From NCBI GenBank assembly GCA_002364615.1, contig DEYP01000016.1:151639-215638 (forward strand): a stretch of 64,000 nt of DNA, read 5' to 3'. The notes below the pieces were generated by a model. It was not told where the DNA came from. It searched no databases and was given only the letters and a program-made list of their open reading frames with translations. The position numbers and the translations under genes were made by a program. Numbering within the stretch: the stretch's first letter is position 1; every line of letters begins with the position of its first letter. Shown piece after piece: positions 35,783 through 45,143 of the stretch. This DNA is from Arsukibacterium sp. UBA3155 (GTDB taxonomy: Bacteria > Pseudomonadota > Gammaproteobacteria > Enterobacterales > Alteromonadaceae).

Positions 35783-36685
35783 ATGAGCGCTAAACAAGAC
35801 TGGCCGTTAATTAGTGTCTATATGCCGACTTATAACCGGGTGCAAATGGCTATCCGGGCCATTGATTCGGTGCTGGCACAAGACTATCCCCACTTTGAAC
35901 TACTGGTGGTCGATGACGCTTCTAAAGACGACACCTGGGTGACGCTGACCAATAAATATGGCAATGACGACAGGGTACGGTTTTTTCGCCAGAGCGAAGG
36001 CAAGGGAGCCTGTGCCGCCCGCAACCTGGCTATTTTCAATGCTAAGGGTGAGTTTGTTACCGGCATTGACGATGACGATGAGTTTTTGCCTCATCGTCTT
36101 AGCAGCTTGTACCGGGCTTACGATGCCCAGTATAGCTGTGTAAGTTCCGGTTATATCTGGGATTATGGCAGCGTGCAGAAAACTTTATTTGCCAAAGATG
36201 AGATGGTGACCCTGAGCAGTTTGCTTGATTTACATACCTTATCGAATCAGGCTCTGGTAACGCGAGACAGGATGCTGCAATTACAGGGTTTTGATGAAAA
36301 CCTGGCCGCGTTTCAGGACTATGATATGTGGGTAAGAGTGGTCGCACAGTTTGGGCCGGCGCGGCGCATCAGTGATGCCAGTTATAAAGTAAATGTGGGG
36401 CACGAACTTGGCCGGATCACGAATTCACCAAAACGCTTAGACGCCCACAAGCAGTTTGTTGCCAAACACCGGGCTTTGATGAGTGAGCGCAATTTACAAA
36501 ACCAGATGTTTTACCGGTTGATGATGGAAAAACAACCGTTAGGTTTACTGGAGTTGCTGCGCCAATGCCGCTTTGGTTTGCAAAAGTTAAAGTGGCGATA
36601 TTATCTTAAGCAAAAAATGGCTCGTCTCAGCAGTTTGCGTATTCGGGTGTTCAGCAAGGGGCTTGCCGGATTATTTAAAAAGTAA
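35783..36685 (+). CDS. Glycosyltransferase family 2 protein
   Basis: A ~300-residue GT-A glycosyltransferase. ISVYMPTYNRVQMAIRAIDS opens the nucleotide-binding domain; ELLVVDDASKDDT and TGIDDDDEFLPHRL are the metal and sugar-nucleotide sites. ATG 35783 is preferred because AGGA (35771-35774) is eight bases before it; the ATG at 35774 overlaps that ribosome site. The stop overlaps the next ATG (TAATG). Confidence 0.9.
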   Translation: MSAKQDWPLISVYMPTYNRVQMAIRAIDSVLAQDYPHFELLVVDDASKDDTWVTLTNKYGNDDRVRFFRQSEGKGACAARNLAIFNAKGEFVTGIDDDDEFLPHRLSSLYRAYDAQYSCVSSGYIWDYGSVQKTLFAKDEMVTLSSLLDLHTLSNQALVTRDRMLQLQGFDENLAAFQDYDMWVRVVAQFGPARRISDASYKVNVGHELGRITNSPKRLDAHKQFVAKHRALMSERNLQNQMFYRLMMEKQPLGLLELLRQCRFGLQKLKWRYYLKQKMARLSSLRIRVFSKGLAGLFKK

Positions 36686-38049
36686 TGCTGCAACTGCACT
36701 TCCCTGGGTCAGCATCGCCGTTACCCCTGCCTGAACTGGCAGCTAAAAGCTGGCCGGCGATATTACTATTTTATCTGGCGCCCTGGTTTTTACTGGTGGA
36801 CAGTATCAGTGGCGCCTTGCAATCGTTGCCACTGGCGTTGCCGTGGTCACTGTTTTATAAAGCAGTGTTGCTGACTTTATTGGTTTGGCAATTGATCCTC
36901 TGGCGCGACAAAGCCTTGCTGCTGTTAGTAGGGTTGCTGTTATTAGCGCTGACAGGCCCGTTATACAGCTATCTGACATTGCCGGTGCTGCAGAACGCAG
37001 GTGCGGCAGGGTTTGCTGGTAACGAACTTCCAGTGTTGTTAAAGGCCCTGGCACCGTTACTGGCGTTTCGTTTTTACCAGCAGTTTTGTGCGCGGTATCC
37101 TGTTGGTTTTACCGTAATGACAGACCGGCTGATGCTATTGAGTTTTCTTGTTATTCAACTGAACCTGGCACTGGGACTGGCCGGTTTTGGTGATACCGCT
37201 TATCAGCCAATGGATAATGTTGCGCAGTCATTTTTAGGGTTAAAAGGCTTTTTTTACTCAACCAATGAATTAGCTGCTGTGCTACTGGTGGTCAGTGGCT
37301 GGTTGTTATGGCGCAGCTGGCCGCTAAACAAAGCCTGCTTTGTTGCCGTTAGCCTGCTAACGATCGGCAGTGCTATATTGCTGCTGACGAAAACCGGCCT
37401 GCTAGGTAGCGTGCTGCTGGTAACCTTTATTCCTTTATTGAGCGCACGGCCCGGTTTCTGGCGGCAACACCGTAAAATCTTACTAAGCTGTCTGCTACTG
37501 CTCTTAAGCGCAGTGCTGTTACTGTTGTGGTACGCAGAGCCAGTGCTACGCGCGGCCGGGATATATGACAAACTGGCTTATGCTTACCAGCAGCGGGGCG
37601 TGGCAGGTATTGTATTGTCATCCAGAGATTTGTATTTAACGGTGATCTGGCAGCAGACAGAACAACACTATAGCGGGTTACACCGCTTGTTTGGGGTAGG
37701 AGTCGCCGGCGTGAGTGTCTTGCTGAAAAAATACTTTATTGAAATTGACCTGTTTGATCTGATGGTATTCTACGGCATTGCGGGGGCGCTGATTTTTGGC
37801 CTGACATTCGGCCACTTTATTTATGCTTGCAGTCGTCGCTTGTATGAACACCCATTAGCCGCAACGGTGTTGTTTATTAATGTGTTATTACTGGGGGTGT
37901 CGATGTTTGCCGGCCATATTCTGACGTCGGGCATGCTGTGGCTACCCTGGGCGTTGCTCAATGCTGCGGTATTTAATCAGCGGCTTATTTCACCGTTAGC
38001 CAGCACCATGCCAAACGTTGCACGAGGGCCAGATGAAAGACTTACTTGA
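36685..38049 (+). CDS. O-antigen polymerase/ligase-like membrane protein
   Basis: A 454-residue protein with about 10-12 hydrophobic segments, leucine-rich, with a large loop (about residues 300-345) containing QRGVAGIVLSSRDLYLTVIW and HRLFGVGVAGV, the arrangement of Wzy polymerases and WaaL-type ligases. Sequence similarity is not obvious by eye, so the call rests on topology and place within the polysaccharide operon. It is coupled to the GT2 gene by TAATG and overlaps the DUF218 gene. Confidence 0.7.
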   Translation: MLQLHFPGSASPLPLPELAAKSWPAILLFYLAPWFLLVDSISGALQSLPLALPWSLFYKAVLLTLLVWQLILWRDKALLLLVGLLLLALTGPLYSYLTLPVLQNAGAAGFAGNELPVLLKALAPLLAFRFYQQFCARYPVGFTVMTDRLMLLSFLVIQLNLALGLAGFGDTAYQPMDNVAQSFLGLKGFFYSTNELAAVLLVVSGWLLWRSWPLNKACFVAVSLLTIGSAILLLTKTGLLGSVLLVTFIPLLSARPGFWRQHRKILLSCLLLLLSAVLLLLWYAEPVLRAAGIYDKLAYAYQQRGVAGIVLSSRDLYLTVIWQQTEQHYSGLHRLFGVGVAGVSVLLKKYFIEIDLFDLMVFYGIAGALIFGLTFGHFIYACSRRLYEHPLAATVLFINVLLLGVSMFAGHILTSGMLWLPWALLNAAVFNQRLISPLASTMPNVARGPDERLT

Positions 38050-38731
38050 ACCTTTTTTATATCCACAGAATATTTTTTTGTATGCTTTTTTAGTTGCGTG
38101 TGTTTTTTATCGCAAAAAAGGCCTGTGGCTATTACTGCTGGGGTTTTATCTGGCGGGAAATACTTATTTCGCCAATATGGTACGAAGCCACTACGCTGGC
38201 CAGATTGGCGGCAGCAGTCTGCCACAAAGTAACAGCACCTATGTGGTACTGGGGTGTGGTGGCTCGACCGAGACATTGCCAGCTTGCGCAATGGCCAGAC
38301 TGGACCGGCTGGGACAAACCTTGGGCGGACAGACAGCGGCGGTGATTATCACTACCCGCCATTGTCAGCCCTATCAGGATTATTTGCTCAACCAGCAATC
38401 CCAGCCCCTGGTAGTGGATTGTTTTGATGCCGGCGATAACACCTATCAGGAGTTTAGTCAGTTAAGTAGACGGCTCGGTAAGCAACAACGTCTGCAAGTG
38501 GTTACCAGCGATTTTCATGGTTGGCGGGTAACTAAACTTATCGGTTATCACCAGTTAAATGCGGGTTTAACGACGGTAAGCAGCCAAACCTTTCGCCCAC
38601 TGAACTGCCACCTGAATTGCATGTTTACCGTTAACCTCAGTAATTATGATTTATACAGCAAACTGATTGCAGAATATGCCAGTTACCTTGTCTGGCGTGT
38701 TAGCGTTAGTGCCGGAATATGGCAGTCTTAA
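38033..38731 (+). CDS. DUF218 (YdcF/ElyC-like) membrane protein
   Basis: A 232-residue protein with one or two N-terminal membrane segments (IFLYAFLVACVFY, LWLLLLGFYLAGNTYF) and a DUF218-type domain: YVVLGCGGSTETLPACAMARLDRLGQTL, VIITTRHCQPYQDYLL, and QVVTSDFHGWRVTKL. ElyC/SanA relatives influence envelope polysaccharide assembly. ATG 38033 has GAGGG upstream and overlaps the polymerase gene by 17 bases. Its stop overlaps that of the convergent MFS gene by three bases. Confidence 0.78.
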   Translation: MKDLLEPFLYPQNIFLYAFLVACVFYRKKGLWLLLLGFYLAGNTYFANMVRSHYAGQIGGSSLPQSNSTYVVLGCGGSTETLPACAMARLDRLGQTLGGQTAAVIITTRHCQPYQDYLLNQQSQPLVVDCFDAGDNTYQEFSQLSRRLGKQQRLQVVTSDFHGWRVTKLIGYHQLNAGLTTVSSQTFRPLNCHLNCMFTVNLSNYDLYSKLIAEYASYLVWRVSVSAGIWQS

Positions 38732-39951
38732 TCATCATTCAGGGCGTTGTTAATCATGGTTTGGGTAACCTGAGTCGGCGACACCGCATTAGAGTGAGGT
38801 CGCTGACTGGTATGGCGCCGGAAGCAATAATGATAAAACGCCATGAGTGCGACAATAGCGGGTAGCAGGCCAATAAAATAGAAAAATACGGCGCTGCCAA
38901 ACTGGTCAAGCAGTAATCCGGATAACATTAAACCGCCGATAGCACCTAAGCCATTAGCTCGGATAAGCACGCTGCTGGCTGCAACCATCTGTCGTTTTGC
39001 CAGATGATCATTCGTATGGGCAATTGCCATAGAATACAGCGGCAAAAATAACGCACCAAAAATATAACAAGCCAGATACAGCTGCCAACCGCTGGCGGCA
39101 GTTAGCTGCGCCAGCCAGACTGCGACCGTACTGGCGCCAAATCCACACACCGTCATAATCAGCTTGCGGTCAAAACGATCTGACAACTTACCTAATTGAA
39201 ACTGCATACACAGACAACCGAAGATAAATATGGCCATCAGGCTGGCGATATTAAGTAGCGGTAAACCCAACCTGGAAAAATAGACCGGCCCAAAACCAAA
39301 CATCGAGGCGTAACCAAATTGCAAAATAAAGCAGCCCAGCACGCCCAGTGGCACCATTTTTAATAGCTGACGAACCGGCATTTTTTCAGCTTGCTGAAAC
39401 GTCGGGGCCGGCGTTTTGGTGATTAACAGCGGAATGACTGCGGCACTTATTAACACTGACACCAGACTGAACTGAATAAAATCCCGAGGGTCGCCAACTG
39501 TAATGAGAAACTGGCCCAGGCCAATACCGCCGAATAACATTGATACATATAAAGACAGCAGTGTGCCGCGGTTCTGATTGTCTGCTTTATCATTTACCCA
39601 GCTTTCGGCAATCACAAAAATAGCAGAGAAACAAAAACCTGATAGTAGCCGTAGAAAAAACCAGGCGTAGGTATTAACCCAGATAGCATGCAGCAAAATG
39701 CTGATAGAAGCCATTGACGCCAAGGCAGCAAAGGCCCGGATATGACCTACCCGCATAATCATTTTTGGGGCACGGATTGACCCCAGCAAAAAACCAATAA
39801 AATACCCGGCCAGCATCAAGCCAATACTGACACTGGCGAAGCCTTCCAGTTCAGCGCGCAGCGATAGTAACGTGTTCTGCAAGCCTGTCGTCATACCGAC
39901 AATGGCGACGCCAAGAAACAGTGGCCAGCTAGATTGCAAAAGTGTTTTCAA
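38728..39951 (-). CDS. MFS transporter
   Basis: A 407-residue major facilitator with 12 predicted membrane segments. AGYFIGFLLGSIRAPKMIMRVGHIR is the loop 2-3 region with the Gly/Arg pattern of the superfamily; LRLLSGFCFSAIFVIAESWVNDKADNQNRG resembles the YcaD/UhpC-type drug or sugar exporters. The substrate cannot be read. It is monocistronic and converges on the polysaccharide operon. Confidence 0.88.
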   Translation of the reverse strand: MKTLLQSSWPLFLGVAIVGMTTGLQNTLLSLRAELEGFASVSIGLMLAGYFIGFLLGSIRAPKMIMRVGHIRAFAALASMASISILLHAIWVNTYAWFFLRLLSGFCFSAIFVIAESWVNDKADNQNRGTLLSLYVSMLFGGIGLGQFLITVGDPRDFIQFSLVSVLISAAVIPLLITKTPAPTFQQAEKMPVRQLLKMVPLGVLGCFILQFGYASMFGFGPVYFSRLGLPLLNIASLMAIFIFGCLCMQFQLGKLSDRFDRKLIMTVCGFGASTVAVWLAQLTAASGWQLYLACYIFGALFLPLYSMAIAHTNDHLAKRQMVAASSVLIRANGLGAIGGLMLSGLLLDQFGSAVFFYFIGLLPAIVALMAFYHYCFRRHTSQRPHSNAVSPTQVTQTMINNALNDD

Positions 39952-40077
39952 AACTATTCTTTCCTGATGACCAAAGTGGCTAGTTTAACCTAAAGCTTGT
40001 GGTATTGCCGCATTTAGCCAGTTTGTTGACAAGGCTTAGCCGGTACTTTAGGCTATTTTTCAGTAACTAAGCACGAG

Positions 40078-41076
40078 GTGAATTTGTCCAGTAAAACTGC
40101 TTTTAAGACGTTACCGTGGCAAACAAGCCATCGTGAAAAGCCCAGACGCTTTGGGATTGAAATAGAATTCAGTGGCCTGGAGCTGCATGACGTGCAGCAA
40201 TTGGTTGCCACGCATTTATCGCTCAGCGCTGAAGAGAGCGGTCGTTATCGTTACAAAATTAGCGGCGATCCGGCAGGTGACTGGCTGGTAGAGCTCGATT
40301 TTCAGTTGTTAGCTAAAATGGGTGAACAAAAATTTAAAGCTGACTCGATAACAGATAATGTGCAGGAGTCGCTGGAGTCGATGCTGGCCGCAGTGGCCAA
40401 ACAATTGGTGCCGGTGGAATTAGTCACGCCGCCGTTGTCATTTGCACAGCTTAATACTGTGGCTGAACTTATTGCAAAATTGCGCGAAGCAGGTGCAAAA
40501 GGCTCGTCTGAGTCGCTACGTTATGCGTTTGGTTTGCAACTAAACCCTGAGATCCCCGCGGCAGACGAAAATGTGTTACTACGTATTATTCAAGCTTTTG
40601 TCTGTTTACAGCCCTGGCTGCGGCAACGTGAAAATATCGATTTTATTCGGAATCTTACCTCTTATATTGAGCCTTACCCAACAGCGTATCAGCAGAAAAT
40701 TCTTGATAAAAATTATCAGCCCAGCCTGGCTAAATTAATAGATGACTATCTGGAGTTTAACCCCAGTCGCAACCGGGCGTTGGATTGCCTGCCGTTGTTT
40801 TTGCACCTCGACAAAGAGCGGGTCAGAGCGGTTACCGATAATAAACTGATTAAAGCACGGCCTGCTTTCCACTACCGGTTACCCAGCTGTGAAATTCATC
40901 AGGCTGACTGGAGCTTACAACGTGCCTGGGATGGCTGGGCTCAGGTTGAAATGCTGGCATATGATCAGAAACGTTTGCAACAGTGCATGGCAGCTTACCA
41001 GCACTACATGGCAAAGATCGGCAGTTCAAAGAAGTCCTGGGTAAGCGAGGTAGAGCAGCAATGGCTAAACCTGTAA
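40078..41076 (+). CDS. Putative amidoligase (glutamine-synthetase-like fold)
   Basis: A 332-residue protein of the Amidoligase_2 type. RRFGIEIEFSGLELHDVQQL (first acidic strand with the ExE metal site), DWLVELDFQ, and PVELVTPPLSFAQL (Glu in the second active strand) are the COOH-NH2 ligase core. This family was predicted by comparative genomics to join amino acids or peptides by amide bonds, usually beside a class-I glutaminase-like gene, exactly as here (overlap 16 bases). It starts with GTG at 40078; TTG at 40084 with GAGGTG before it is an alternative. The real substrate is unknown. Confidence 0.82.
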   Translation: MNLSSKTAFKTLPWQTSHREKPRRFGIEIEFSGLELHDVQQLVATHLSLSAEESGRYRYKISGDPAGDWLVELDFQLLAKMGEQKFKADSITDNVQESLESMLAAVAKQLVPVELVTPPLSFAQLNTVAELIAKLREAGAKGSSESLRYAFGLQLNPEIPAADENVLLRIIQAFVCLQPWLRQRENIDFIRNLTSYIEPYPTAYQQKILDKNYQPSLAKLIDDYLEFNPSRNRALDCLPLFLHLDKERVRAVTDNKLIKARPAFHYRLPSCEIHQADWSLQRAWDGWAQVEMLAYDQKRLQQCMAAYQHYMAKIGSSKKSWVSEVEQQWLNL

Positions 41077-41750
41077 TTGCCATAACCGGTCCGGAGCGTG
41101 GCGCATTCGGGCCAAGAACCCTTGTTGCCATTGCGGTCAGGTGGTACGGCGGAGTACCGCTGCAATTAAAGCCATCAAGTAAGCTGTCAGCTAAGCGGTT
41201 TGATGGGGTGGTCATTACCGGTGGCCATGATGTTGATCCGGTTTTGTATGCAGCTGAGGCAGAAGTGCAGCCAAAGTACGATCAGGCGCGGGACGAACTG
41301 GAAATGGCAGTAATTAAAAAAGCAGAAGCTGAGCAATTACCCATGCTGGGAATTTGTCGCGGTGCACAGTTATTGAACGTGAGTCGGGGAGGCAGTTTAT
41401 TTCAGCAATTAACCAAGCAACGGCAGCATACGTCAATGCGCTGGACCGTGTTACCGCTTAAAACTCTGTGTCTGGAACAGACTGATTCTGCTTTACAAAA
41501 GATTTTTCAGTGTCGCAAAGCCCGGATAAACAGTTTACATAATCAGGCAATTGATAAGCTTGGTAAGGGCTTGAAGATTGTTGGTCGTGATCTGGACAAT
41601 ATTGTCCAGGCGGTGGAGGACCCATCACGTCAGTTTGTGATGGGAGTGCAGTGGCATCCGGAGTTTTTAATTTTTATTCGGCGCCAACGCCATTTATTTA
41701 AAGCGGTGGTCAGCGAGGCGCGGCGCCGTCTTGCGGATACTGCAAGTTGA
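41061..41750 (+). CDS. Class-I glutamine amidotransferase-like hydrolase (PuuD family)
   Basis: A 229-residue gamma-glutamyl-gamma-aminobutyrate-hydrolase-like protein. The complete triad is visible: Cys99 in LGICRGAQLLNV, His199 and Glu201 in GVQWHPEF; VITGGHDVDP replaces the usual oxyanion loop. In association with amidoligases such proteins probably cleave gamma-glutamyl or other amides made by, or recycled for, the ligase. ATG 41061 (MAKPVIAITG) is preferred; it lies within the end of the amidoligase gene. Confidence 0.85.
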   Translation: MAKPVIAITGPERGAFGPRTLVAIAVRWYGGVPLQLKPSSKLSAKRFDGVVITGGHDVDPVLYAAEAEVQPKYDQARDELEMAVIKKAEAEQLPMLGICRGAQLLNVSRGGSLFQQLTKQRQHTSMRWTVLPLKTLCLEQTDSALQKIFQCRKARINSLHNQAIDKLGKGLKIVGRDLDNIVQAVEDPSRQFVMGVQWHPEFLIFIRRQRHLFKAVVSEARRRLADTAS

Positions 41751-41801
41751 TTCTTGTTTAGAGCGCTCAACAATACGTTTAGGCTCTGCGCATGAGTGTA
41801 A

Positions 41802-42401
41802 TCAAGATATAGGCTTTTTACGCAGCTTAGCGTTAATCATTACAAAACTAAATAATAACGCGCCGCCAATAACACCGTATAAATGGGCATCAATTGCCAC
41901 GGTAGCACTAATTAACTGGCCTAACTGCGGGTCTGGTCCCTGAAATTGTTCATAGATTATTTTTGCCAGAATACCTAAAGTAAGCAGCACGCCGCCGGTT
42001 TTGCCGGTTTTAATGTCCAGTAGTGCCCCAAAAAACAGCAAGCCATGCAATACTCCGGATAATCCGACGTACCGTTGAATGTCGGGTTGAAACCAAAACA
42101 TCAGGCTACTGATCAGCACCGCGTTAAACAGCAGCTGCCACACTAACGCTAGTTGGCGTTGATAACCGGCATGCAGCAGCATAATGACCAGCAAACCGCC
42201 GCCATTTAATAGCAGGTGGTAAAAGTTTGAATGGAGCAAATGGCCGCTGATTAACCGCCATGCTTCGCCACTGGCGACGTTCGCTTGTTGGTAGGTCAGC
42301 GTTTGTTGCATCGGTTCTGGTAGCATAAAGGCTAGAATGGCCAGTAATAACAAGAGATAAAAAGGGCCAAAACCTGCTTTAGCGTTAAATAATGGCTGCA
42401 T
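41802..42401 (-). CDS. rrtA: Rhombosortase (rhomboid-family intramembrane protease)
   Basis: A 199-residue six-segment rhomboid protease of the rhombosortase subfamily. The catalytic serine is in VGLSGVLHG (Ser115) and the histidine in IDAHLYGVIGG (His173); GEAWRLISGHLLHSNFYHLLLN is the subfamily's N-terminal signature. Rhombosortases cleave GlyGly-CTERM tails of secreted type II substrates. No GlyGly-CTERM protein is encoded in the window, so the substrates are elsewhere. It is divergent from the ggt gene. Confidence 0.88.
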   Translation of the reverse strand: MQPLFNAKAGFGPFYLLLLLAILAFMLPEPMQQTLTYQQANVASGEAWRLISGHLLHSNFYHLLLNGGGLLVIMLLHAGYQRQLALVWQLLFNAVLISSLMFWFQPDIQRYVGLSGVLHGLLFFGALLDIKTGKTGGVLLTLGILAKIIYEQFQGPDPQLGQLISATVAIDAHLYGVIGGALLFSFVMINAKLRKKPIS

Positions 42402-42565
42402 GCTCGCCTGAAATTAAAGTAAGAGTAAGAATAGCGCTATCCAAAACTAATTTGTAAGCGATATCAAGTTGTATTTCGCTGAACGCCTTGATCAGCCGTT
42501 GAACACGCTTGATCTGCTGCACGCTTCTGGTTAGGGTGTAACGCTGCATCCAATGGGAAAAAAAT

Positions 42566-44317
42566 ATGAAACCGTTTTATCTGTTGTTGACAAGTTTTAC
42601 TCTGCTATTGGTCAGCGAATGTGCAACAGCAACAGCGCCGGTGCAGCAGGAAACCCGTGAGCCTGAGGCTGCTACCGGTTTAACTGAGCAGCAATTAATC
42701 CGCAGTAAGCAGGCGATGGTCGCTGCGGCACATCCTTTAGCGGTGGCGGCTGGCCAGCGTGTACTGGCCAAAGGCGGCAGTGCTATTGATGCCGCTATCG
42801 CCACGCAGTTAATGTTGGGGCTGGTAGAGCCGCAAAGTTCTGGCATTGGCGGCGGCGCCTTTATTTTACACTGGCAAAAAAACGGCCAGCGCTTAACCAG
42901 CTTTGATGGCCGTGAAACTGCTCCGGCCCTGGCTAATGAGAGATTATTTACTGATGATGGTAAAACACTGGACTGGCGAAGCGCCTATGTGGGCGGCAAG
43001 TCAGTGGGGGTGCCCGGCGTTTTAAAAGCCCTTGAACAAGCGCATCAGCAGTATGGCCGGTTGTCTTGGTCTGAGTTGTTTACCGATGCAATTGAGGCTG
43101 CCGAACAAGGTTTTAATGTGACCCCACGCATGGCCAAACACCTTAAGATGGGCTGGAATGAGGGCGTTAAAAACCTGGCACCAGCCAAGGATTATTTTTA
43201 TCCCAATGGCCAACCATTGAAGGCCGGTCAACAGATCACTAATCCTGCGTATGGCAAATTACTCAGAGCGATTGCTGCAGAGGGTGTCAGTGCCTTTTAT
43301 CAGGGAGCAAATGCCCAGGCGCTGGTGGCCACAGTGCGCGGCGCAGCTATCAACCCTGGACAATTATCCCTACAGGACTTAACCAATTATCAGGCAATTG
43401 AGCGCGAGGTGTTATGCCAGCCGTACCGCCAGTATCAGGTGTGCGGTATGGCACCACCTAGTTCAGGCGGCATAGCGGTGTTGCAAATACTGGGTATTTT
43501 ATCTGAATTTGAATTAGCCAAAATGCCAGCGAATTCGCTGCAGGCTGTACATCTTATCAGTCAGGCAGCCCGGTTGGCATTTGCTGACAGAGAGCGCTAT
43601 TTAGCTGATCAGGACTATAGTCCGGTGCCGGTTGCCGGTTTACTTGACCCCGCTTATTTAGCCAGCAGGGCAAAGCTGATTAACCCGCAACAAAACCTGA
43701 CTGACGTTAGTGCTGGTCAGCCAGCCGGTGCAAAGCCTCTGGCAGATGCGGCTGCAATTGAGTTTGAAAATACCAGTCATTTGTCGGTGGTGGATCAATA
43801 TGGTAATGCAGTCAGCATGACCACCAGTATTGAAAATGTATTTGGCTCGGGCTTGATGGTAAATGGTTATTTATTGAACAATCAACTTACTGACTTTAGT
43901 TTACAAGCAGAAATTGACGGTAAATTAGTGGCGAATCGGGTGCAGGGCAACAAACGTCCACGCAGTTCTATGGCGCCAATGATGGTGTTTGATAACGACA
44001 ACAATCTGACTTTATTAACCGGTTCGCCCGGGGGCAGCAGAATTATTAATTATGTTGCGCAAAATCTGGTGGCCGTGCTTGATTGGAATATGGATTTGGA
44101 GCAAGCAGTTAATTTACCGCGCTTTACCCATCGTAATGATTATCTTGCGTTAGAAGCTGGCACCCCGTTGGCAGCATTAGCACCTGCTCTGCAAGCCATG
44201 GGGTACCAGGTTAAAGTGCAGGATCTTAATTCGGGTATTCATGCAATAGAGATTACGCCCGTCGGGCTGCATGGGGCTGCTGATCCAAGACGGGAAGGAA
44301 CAGCGGCTGGCTTCTGA
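42566..44317 (+). CDS. ggt: Gamma-glutamyltransferase
   Basis: A 583-residue periplasmic gamma-glutamyltransferase proenzyme. A signal peptide covers residues ~1-22. The large-subunit part has HPLAVAAGQRVLAKGGSAIDAA and SSGIGGGAFILHW; the autocleavage/catalytic threonine is Thr403 in ENTSHLSVVDQYGN, which begins the small subunit, followed by SSMAPMMVFD and LTGSPGGSRI. It hydrolyses glutathione and other gamma-glutamyl amides. The cysteine near residue 19 is not in a good lipobox (Glu at -1). Confidence 0.95.
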   Translation: MKPFYLLLTSFTLLLVSECATATAPVQQETREPEAATGLTEQQLIRSKQAMVAAAHPLAVAAGQRVLAKGGSAIDAAIATQLMLGLVEPQSSGIGGGAFILHWQKNGQRLTSFDGRETAPALANERLFTDDGKTLDWRSAYVGGKSVGVPGVLKALEQAHQQYGRLSWSELFTDAIEAAEQGFNVTPRMAKHLKMGWNEGVKNLAPAKDYFYPNGQPLKAGQQITNPAYGKLLRAIAAEGVSAFYQGANAQALVATVRGAAINPGQLSLQDLTNYQAIEREVLCQPYRQYQVCGMAPPSSGGIAVLQILGILSEFELAKMPANSLQAVHLISQAARLAFADRERYLADQDYSPVPVAGLLDPAYLASRAKLINPQQNLTDVSAGQPAGAKPLADAAAIEFENTSHLSVVDQYGNAVSMTTSIENVFGSGLMVNGYLLNNQLTDFSLQAEIDGKLVANRVQGNKRPRSSMAPMMVFDNDNNLTLLTGSPGGSRIINYVAQNLVAVLDWNMDLEQAVNLPRFTHRNDYLALEAGTPLAALAPALQAMGYQVKVQDLNSGIHAIEITPVGLHGAADPRREGTAAGF

Positions 44318-44361
44318 TATCATTGATTGAGTAAGTAGAAAAGCAGAATAAGAGCAAAATT

Positions 44362-45105
44362 ATGAGTGTACAGATAACGCAGAATGATGCTGGCGTGCTA
44401 ACGCTTAGCCTGCAGCGACCAGATAAAAAAAACGCGATTAGCCTGGCGATGTATAACCAGCTGACTGAAGCGTTGCAGAAAGCCAGCAGAGATCCCGCCG
44501 TCAAAGTAGTGGTCTTGCAGGGTTCGGATAGCTGTTTTTCCAGTGGCAATGATTTAAAGGACTTCCTCAGGGCAGGTGAGCTTGATGCCCATCATCCTAC
44601 CGTCGCGTTCTTATACCAGCTAAACGCGTTCACCAAGCCAATAGTGGCCGCAGTGGCCGGGTTGGCAATTGGTATTGGCACGACAGCTTTACTGCACTGT
44701 GACCTGGTGTATGCTGCACCGGGGTGTCGCTTTCAAATGCCATTTAGTCAGTTAGGATTATGTCCGGAGGCGGCATCAAGCTTGTTGCTACCGCAACTGG
44801 TCGGCTACCAGCGCGCAGCCCAGTATCTGTTGTTAGGGGAGGCGTTTGATACCGAGCAGGCGGTGGCCATGGGACTGGTGAACCAACAAGTCGATAGCAC
44901 AGCGTTACTGGCCTTTGCTGCGGATAAAGCCCTGCAACTGGCCATGTTACCTGCTGAGGCCGTGCAACAGAGCAAAGCGTTACTTCGTGGCAAAGTAAAA
45001 CGTAAAGCCGATAAGGTTATTGCTACAGAGCTTGAGGTTTTTGGCCAATTGCTGAAAAGTGATGCATGTCAGCAGCAGCTGCAGGGCTTTTTCACAAAAA
45101 AATAA
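44362..45105 (+). CDS. Enoyl-CoA hydratase-related protein
   Basis: A 247-residue crotonase-fold protein: LTLSLQRPDKKNAISLAMYNQL start, oxyanion segments SDSCFSSGNDLKDF and AGLAIGIGTTALLHCDLVYA, and QLGLCPEAASSLLLP. The catalytic-Glu area (QLGLCPEAA) resembles enoyl-CoA isomerase/hydratase-like proteins rather than classical hydratases. The reaction cannot be fixed. It follows ggt by 44 bases and may be co-transcribed, though the functions look unrelated. Confidence 0.8.
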   Translation: MSVQITQNDAGVLTLSLQRPDKKNAISLAMYNQLTEALQKASRDPAVKVVVLQGSDSCFSSGNDLKDFLRAGELDAHHPTVAFLYQLNAFTKPIVAAVAGLAIGIGTTALLHCDLVYAAPGCRFQMPFSQLGLCPEAASSLLLPQLVGYQRAAQYLLLGEAFDTEQAVAMGLVNQQVDSTALLAFAADKALQLAMLPAEAVQQSKALLRGKVKRKADKVIATELEVFGQLLKSDACQQQLQGFFTKK

Positions 45106-45143
45106 TACGGCAAATGCATCGCACTCTTTTTGCCTGATAGGGC

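Noticed and set aside
42566-42640. Possible lipoprotein signal on gamma-glutamyltransferase (LLLVSEC)
   Set aside because: Glu at the -1 position is not accepted in a lipobox; an ordinary Sec signal fits better.
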